A stretch of DNA of 64,000 bases from Sodiomyces alkalinus F11. Lineage: Eukaryota; Ascomycota; Sordariomycetes; Glomerellales; Plectosphaerellaceae. The number at the start of each line of letters is the position of its first letter. The first letter of the stretch is position 1. The DNA is taken from the NCBI RefSeq assembly GCF_003711515.1, contig NW_021167081.1:4674414-4738413 (forward strand), read 5' to 3'. A model generated the notes under the pieces. It ran no database searches, was not told where the DNA came from, and saw nothing but the letters and a program-made list of their open reading frames with translations. Shown here in pieces: positions 60,730-64,000 of this stretch. Made by a program: the position numbers and the translations under genes.

Positions 60730-60925
60730 TGTTATCAGATACTATAGCCACCTTATCAGGGTGTGATAAACCATATTATGTCAGACATGTGGAGTACCTC
60801 GGTCCTATGTATCCACCCTTATTTCCCCTGCTTTTTCCGTATAGCTAGACATCCCAATAAAGCATCATAAACTTCACTTAGATAAATACATATATAATTC
60901 CGCGTACCTTATTTGTGTTCTGACA
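60730..60925 (+). repeat. Copia-C 5' LTR (196 bp)
   Basis: Reverse complement of 26251-26443 with few differences. It has TG..CA ends and many CpA/TpG left. It is followed directly by the primer-binding site. Confidence 0.88.
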
Positions 60926-60938
60926 GTTATAAGCCCGG
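60926..60938 (+). other. Copia-C primer-binding site, half-tRNA(iMet) type
   Basis: GTTATAAGCCCGG, identical to the site at 5219-5231 after the Copia-D LTR. It fits the complement of the initiator-tRNA anticodon-stem region with one TpG-to-TpA change. Confidence 0.6.
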
Positions 60939-63900
60939 CGTTCTAATAAACGAAGCTATTCCGATCGATCCTATAGCGTCTAGGCTATTAAAATCAGCCT
61001 TAAGTCTATAGCGGGTAGTTTAGTATTATTAGTAACGTCTGCCTGCTTTAGTTTTAATTAATCGTTTTATTGCTTTAATCGCACTATCGTTTTAAGCGTT
61101 TAGTATAGTTACTTAACCTTTCCGTTTATCCTATTCCACTACTTTTTATTAGTATAACGATGGCTTCCACGGTAGTACTGCCCGTTATAGGCCTTATAAC
61201 GCTTACCTCTCCAAAAGACTAGAGGCCTTAGATTAAAGCCGTGATAACTATCGCGTACTCCCACGATATCGCCGACCTTATTAATCCCGACCTTAAAGAG
61301 GCTAAATAGCCTAAGCGCCGTATTCGAACCGATCCACCGTAACCTCCTACTATAGCCGAAGAGCGTAACGCCACTAATTAGGATATACTGTTTAAGATCT
61401 GGTAGCTGGAAGAGGATCGGTATAAGGCTGAAAAGAGGGGGATTTACGCACTCCACGACTATATCGTGAAAACGGTTAGCCCTGCTTTAAAGGATTAGTA
61501 CGCCGGTAAAAAGAAAGTTAAGGATATCCTGTATACCCTTAAGATGCACCTTAAGCTAACGAACGCCGCCTAGAAGTCACTAATTAAGCGATGTTAGGAG
61601 GAATATATATAAAATATTAGACGAATACCCTATAAGCGCTAGCTAAAAGACTTTATTAAGCTATACCGGGATACCGAGACGTACGAGGTTAATACCTATA
61701 ATACTAAGGACGATTAGATTAACGGCTTCTTTAACGCTATTAGGAGCGTTATACCTAAATAGTCTAAGGGTAAATTTATAAACCTTATAACGATTAAGAA
61801 AAAGGACCTAACTTCGATATAGTCTATTATGGAATAGTATACGACGTGGCTTTATCGCCGCTACCTATACCGACCCGATAAAAAGCCTACTATATTATCC
61901 TTTTATACGGTAACCTTCCTAGGTAAGGATAAAGAAGGTAAGGATTAGCGGGTATAATCGGGATAATAGGGTAATTAACCGTCTAACGAATAGAAGAAGG
62001 AGTAGTTATACGATTACCGTATTAAGAAAAGGAGTAAATATAACTATAAGCCGTTATAGAAGTGCGTAAACGTTAATAAGGCACGCAGGAAGAAGGGATA
62101 TATACCTTTAAAAGAGATCTTAGAACGCTACGACCGTATTATTAAGACCTAGGATAATAAAGGTTAAAAGAGATTCCGGGAGAATATCCAAAAGGACGCT
62201 AAAAGCCTAAAAACGGGTGCTAAAAAGGACTCTTAGAAGTTATAGCCGAAAGAATCGTTGATAGAGGTATGTGATTTTATCGATAACTAGGATAAGGATT
62301 CCGATAAGGAATTCTATAGAATATACTCTCTTCTATAACTAAACGGTAACGTTAGTAGTAACGTCTTTAACTAGCTATTAATCGATTCCGGCACCTCCAG
62401 TCATTTCACTAACTAATAACACCTGCTATAGGACTTCTAACCTACTATAAAAGAGTATCGTTTTTAAACGGGTAGTAGAGAGACTAAGCTAGTTAAGGGT
62501 TATAGCAGAATATAATTAGAGGTAGACGACGAATATAGTAATCCCTTCGTTTTAATACTAAATCGCGTTACTTTTATAAAAGATTACCTAATAACCTTAA
62601 TCGTAACTCGAAGATTAAAGGAATAAGGTATTATATTTAACACCGACCTCGAGGTCTTAAACGCTAAAGGATCTACCGAAGAGGGCTTATTAGCCGTACC
62701 ACTTAATAACGTTAACGAGCAGTACGCTTTCATTCTAATATACCATTAATAATAGCAGCTAGTCGATAGCAGCTTCTTTAATAGCTTTATAGCACTAATT
62801 ATAAGCGTAGCTAACGCTCGTTTATAGCATAAAAGGCTAGGGCACGCCGGCGTTACTACCCTTAAAAATATAGGGAATACCCTCGCCGGTAGCGTTATTA
62901 AAGGAAAAGGCCCTCTTATAGTGGACTATAAGGCCTACGCCCTTAGTAAGGTTAGGAGGCTAATATTAAGGAGGTTAACCACCTACAGGCCGATAAGGCT
63001 GTAGTAGAGGGTAGAGGTTAATTTCTTTAGCCTTAACGAGGCCTATAACGGTATAAAGATTACTGCCCTGTTTTTCGATCTATATACGTGCTAGATCAGT
63101 ATTAGACTCCTACGTAACGCTAAATCAGCACTCTGGATAATAGCGAACTTTGAGTTCTTCCTATAGCGATAATATAGCCTAAACATTACTATAATCTGCC
63201 TGGATAGAGAAAGATCCCTTTAGAAAGGCCTTAACGAGTAGGCTAAAGGACGGGGTATCTTACTAAAAATATCTACACTGCACACGGCTACCTAAAGTCC
63301 TTAAGCAGAACGCCACGGCGGCGTCGTCTTTACTATCGCGAGAACCCTCGTAACGGCCTTAGGCATTTAATAGGATATATAGCTAGAGATCCTCGTTATT
63401 ATAGTATACCTATATAACCTAATTCCTTATAAGGACCTCGAGTAGAAGTCGCTAAAAGAATAAATAAAGGATTATATTATTAAATAAGGCCTAAAGAAGA
63501 TCCTCACGAAGCTAATCGTGAGGTACTTAAAGAGGTATAGTTATAGAGCCAATCCTCTAACCGCTAACTACTAATAAGGTTATAACCTTAATACTATATT
63601 AGCCGAAAGAGTATATATCGATTATTTAATCGGTTATAAAAGTACTAATATATACCGGATTTAGGTGCTACATTAGGGAGGATTCTACGCACGAGAGACA
63701 TTTTCTTAAATACAGAACTCTTATATAAAGATCGCGATATAGAGCCGCCGGTTACTAAAGAAGTTTTCAGGTAATTAAATCTACCGGTGGATTATTAACT
63801 CCACGATCCTCTCGCTATTACTACTAACGTTACCGATCTTCTACTTTAACTACTACTAGAAAACAATACTGTAAGGGAGGCTATCGCGGCTACTACTACT

Positions 63901-64000
63901 GCTAGTGCTTCTAGGGGGGTGAATAGAGGTATAGGTTTAATAACCACTATAGAATCTATAGAAGAATAATAATAGCAGGAATAGCAGGAGGCACCTAATT

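Larger units (their letters stand above)
60730..64000 (+). mobile_element. Copia-C (plus copy): LTR, gag, protease, integrase start, runs off the window
   Basis: A 196-bp LTR (60730-60925, TGTTATCAG to TTCTGACA) is followed by the primer site GTTATAAGCCCGG (60926-60938) and a gag-pol frame with RIP-type stops. Gag spans about 61450-62260. The protease active site IDSGTSSHFTN (62378-62410) is intact. The GAG-pre-integrase motif LQHKRLGHAGVTTL starts near 62822 and integrase runs from about 63000 (ICLDRERSL near 63200). The element inserts into the Helitron. A 105-codon open run at 61139-61456 on the minus strand is antisense to gag and not a gene. The minus copy at 26251 supplies the missing reverse transcriptase and RNase H region of the family. 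Confidence 0.83.

Noticed and set aside
61139..61456. Minus-strand 105-codon open stretch
   Set aside because: It is antisense to Copia-C gag, which reads on the plus strand with expected RIP-type stops.
1..64000. Bacterial or organellar origin, or a non-standard genetic code with TAG/TAA read as Gln
   Set aside because: The intact nas2 gene uses standard stops and spliceosomal introns, and Trp-to-stop, His-to-Tyr, Cys-to-Tyr and Asp-to-Asn changes occur together, which RIP explains but recoding does not.
1..64000. tRNA or rRNA genes
   Set aside because: I saw no convincing cloverleaf or rRNA segment by eye; a tRNAscan-SE and Infernal run would be needed to exclude them.

Overview
The window looks like a gene-poor, transposon-packed heterochromatic block from a filamentous ascomycete (Pezizomycotina). 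Nearly all of it carries the mark of repeat-induced point mutation (RIP): TpA is very common, CpA and TpG are scarce, yet CpG is kept, and glutamine and tryptophan codons have become stops throughout recognisable transposon proteins. This is why almost no long open frames remain, although conserved protein families can still be read through the stops.

One clear host gene stands out. At 3572-4408 (+) lies an apparently intact four-exon gene for the proteasome-assembly chaperone Nas2/PSMD9 (PDZ protein), with three short fungal introns and normal CpA/TpG content. It sits in a roughly 2 kb island between a LINE relic and a stack of nested retrotransposons.

Layout. 1-2490: LINE relic (+), endonuclease and reverse transcriptase. 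2490-4600: gene island with nas2. 4600-4996: AT-rich, hairpin-rich spacer. 4997-26250: one Ty1/copia element (Copia-D, +) split by two later insertions, a 9.7 kb Ty3/gypsy element (Gypsy-1, 6120-15812, 318-bp LTRs, TCCTA target duplication) and a copia element in the opposite direction (Copia-A, 17518-23192, 203-bp LTRs). 26251-29395: Copia-C (-), cut at its 5' side. 29395-31090: gypsy integrase-chromodomain fragment (+). 31100-34020: degenerate unknown repeat. 34020-39650: 5'-truncated LINE-A (+), with a 46-base poly-C run. 39650-41450: unknown Cys-rich reading frame. 41450-52014: Gypsy-3 (-), interrupted by a 5.1 kb non-autonomous LTR element (42252-47389) of the Gypsy-1 family. 52015-53335: scrambled copia fragment. 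53335-57165: LINE-B (+). 57165-60729: Helitron (+) with Rep domain. 60730-64000: second Copia-C copy (+), running off the window.

The most unusual item is a third reading frame of about 580 codons in Gypsy-1, lying between the integrase and the 3' LTR. A clearly related frame is the only coding region left in the non-autonomous element at 42252-47389, which has lost gag and pol. I do not recognise the family. Catalytic residues of the elements are repeatedly destroyed by the same transition: Asp to Asn in the reverse transcriptases and His to Tyr in the Helitron nuclease. None of the copies here looks able to move by itself.
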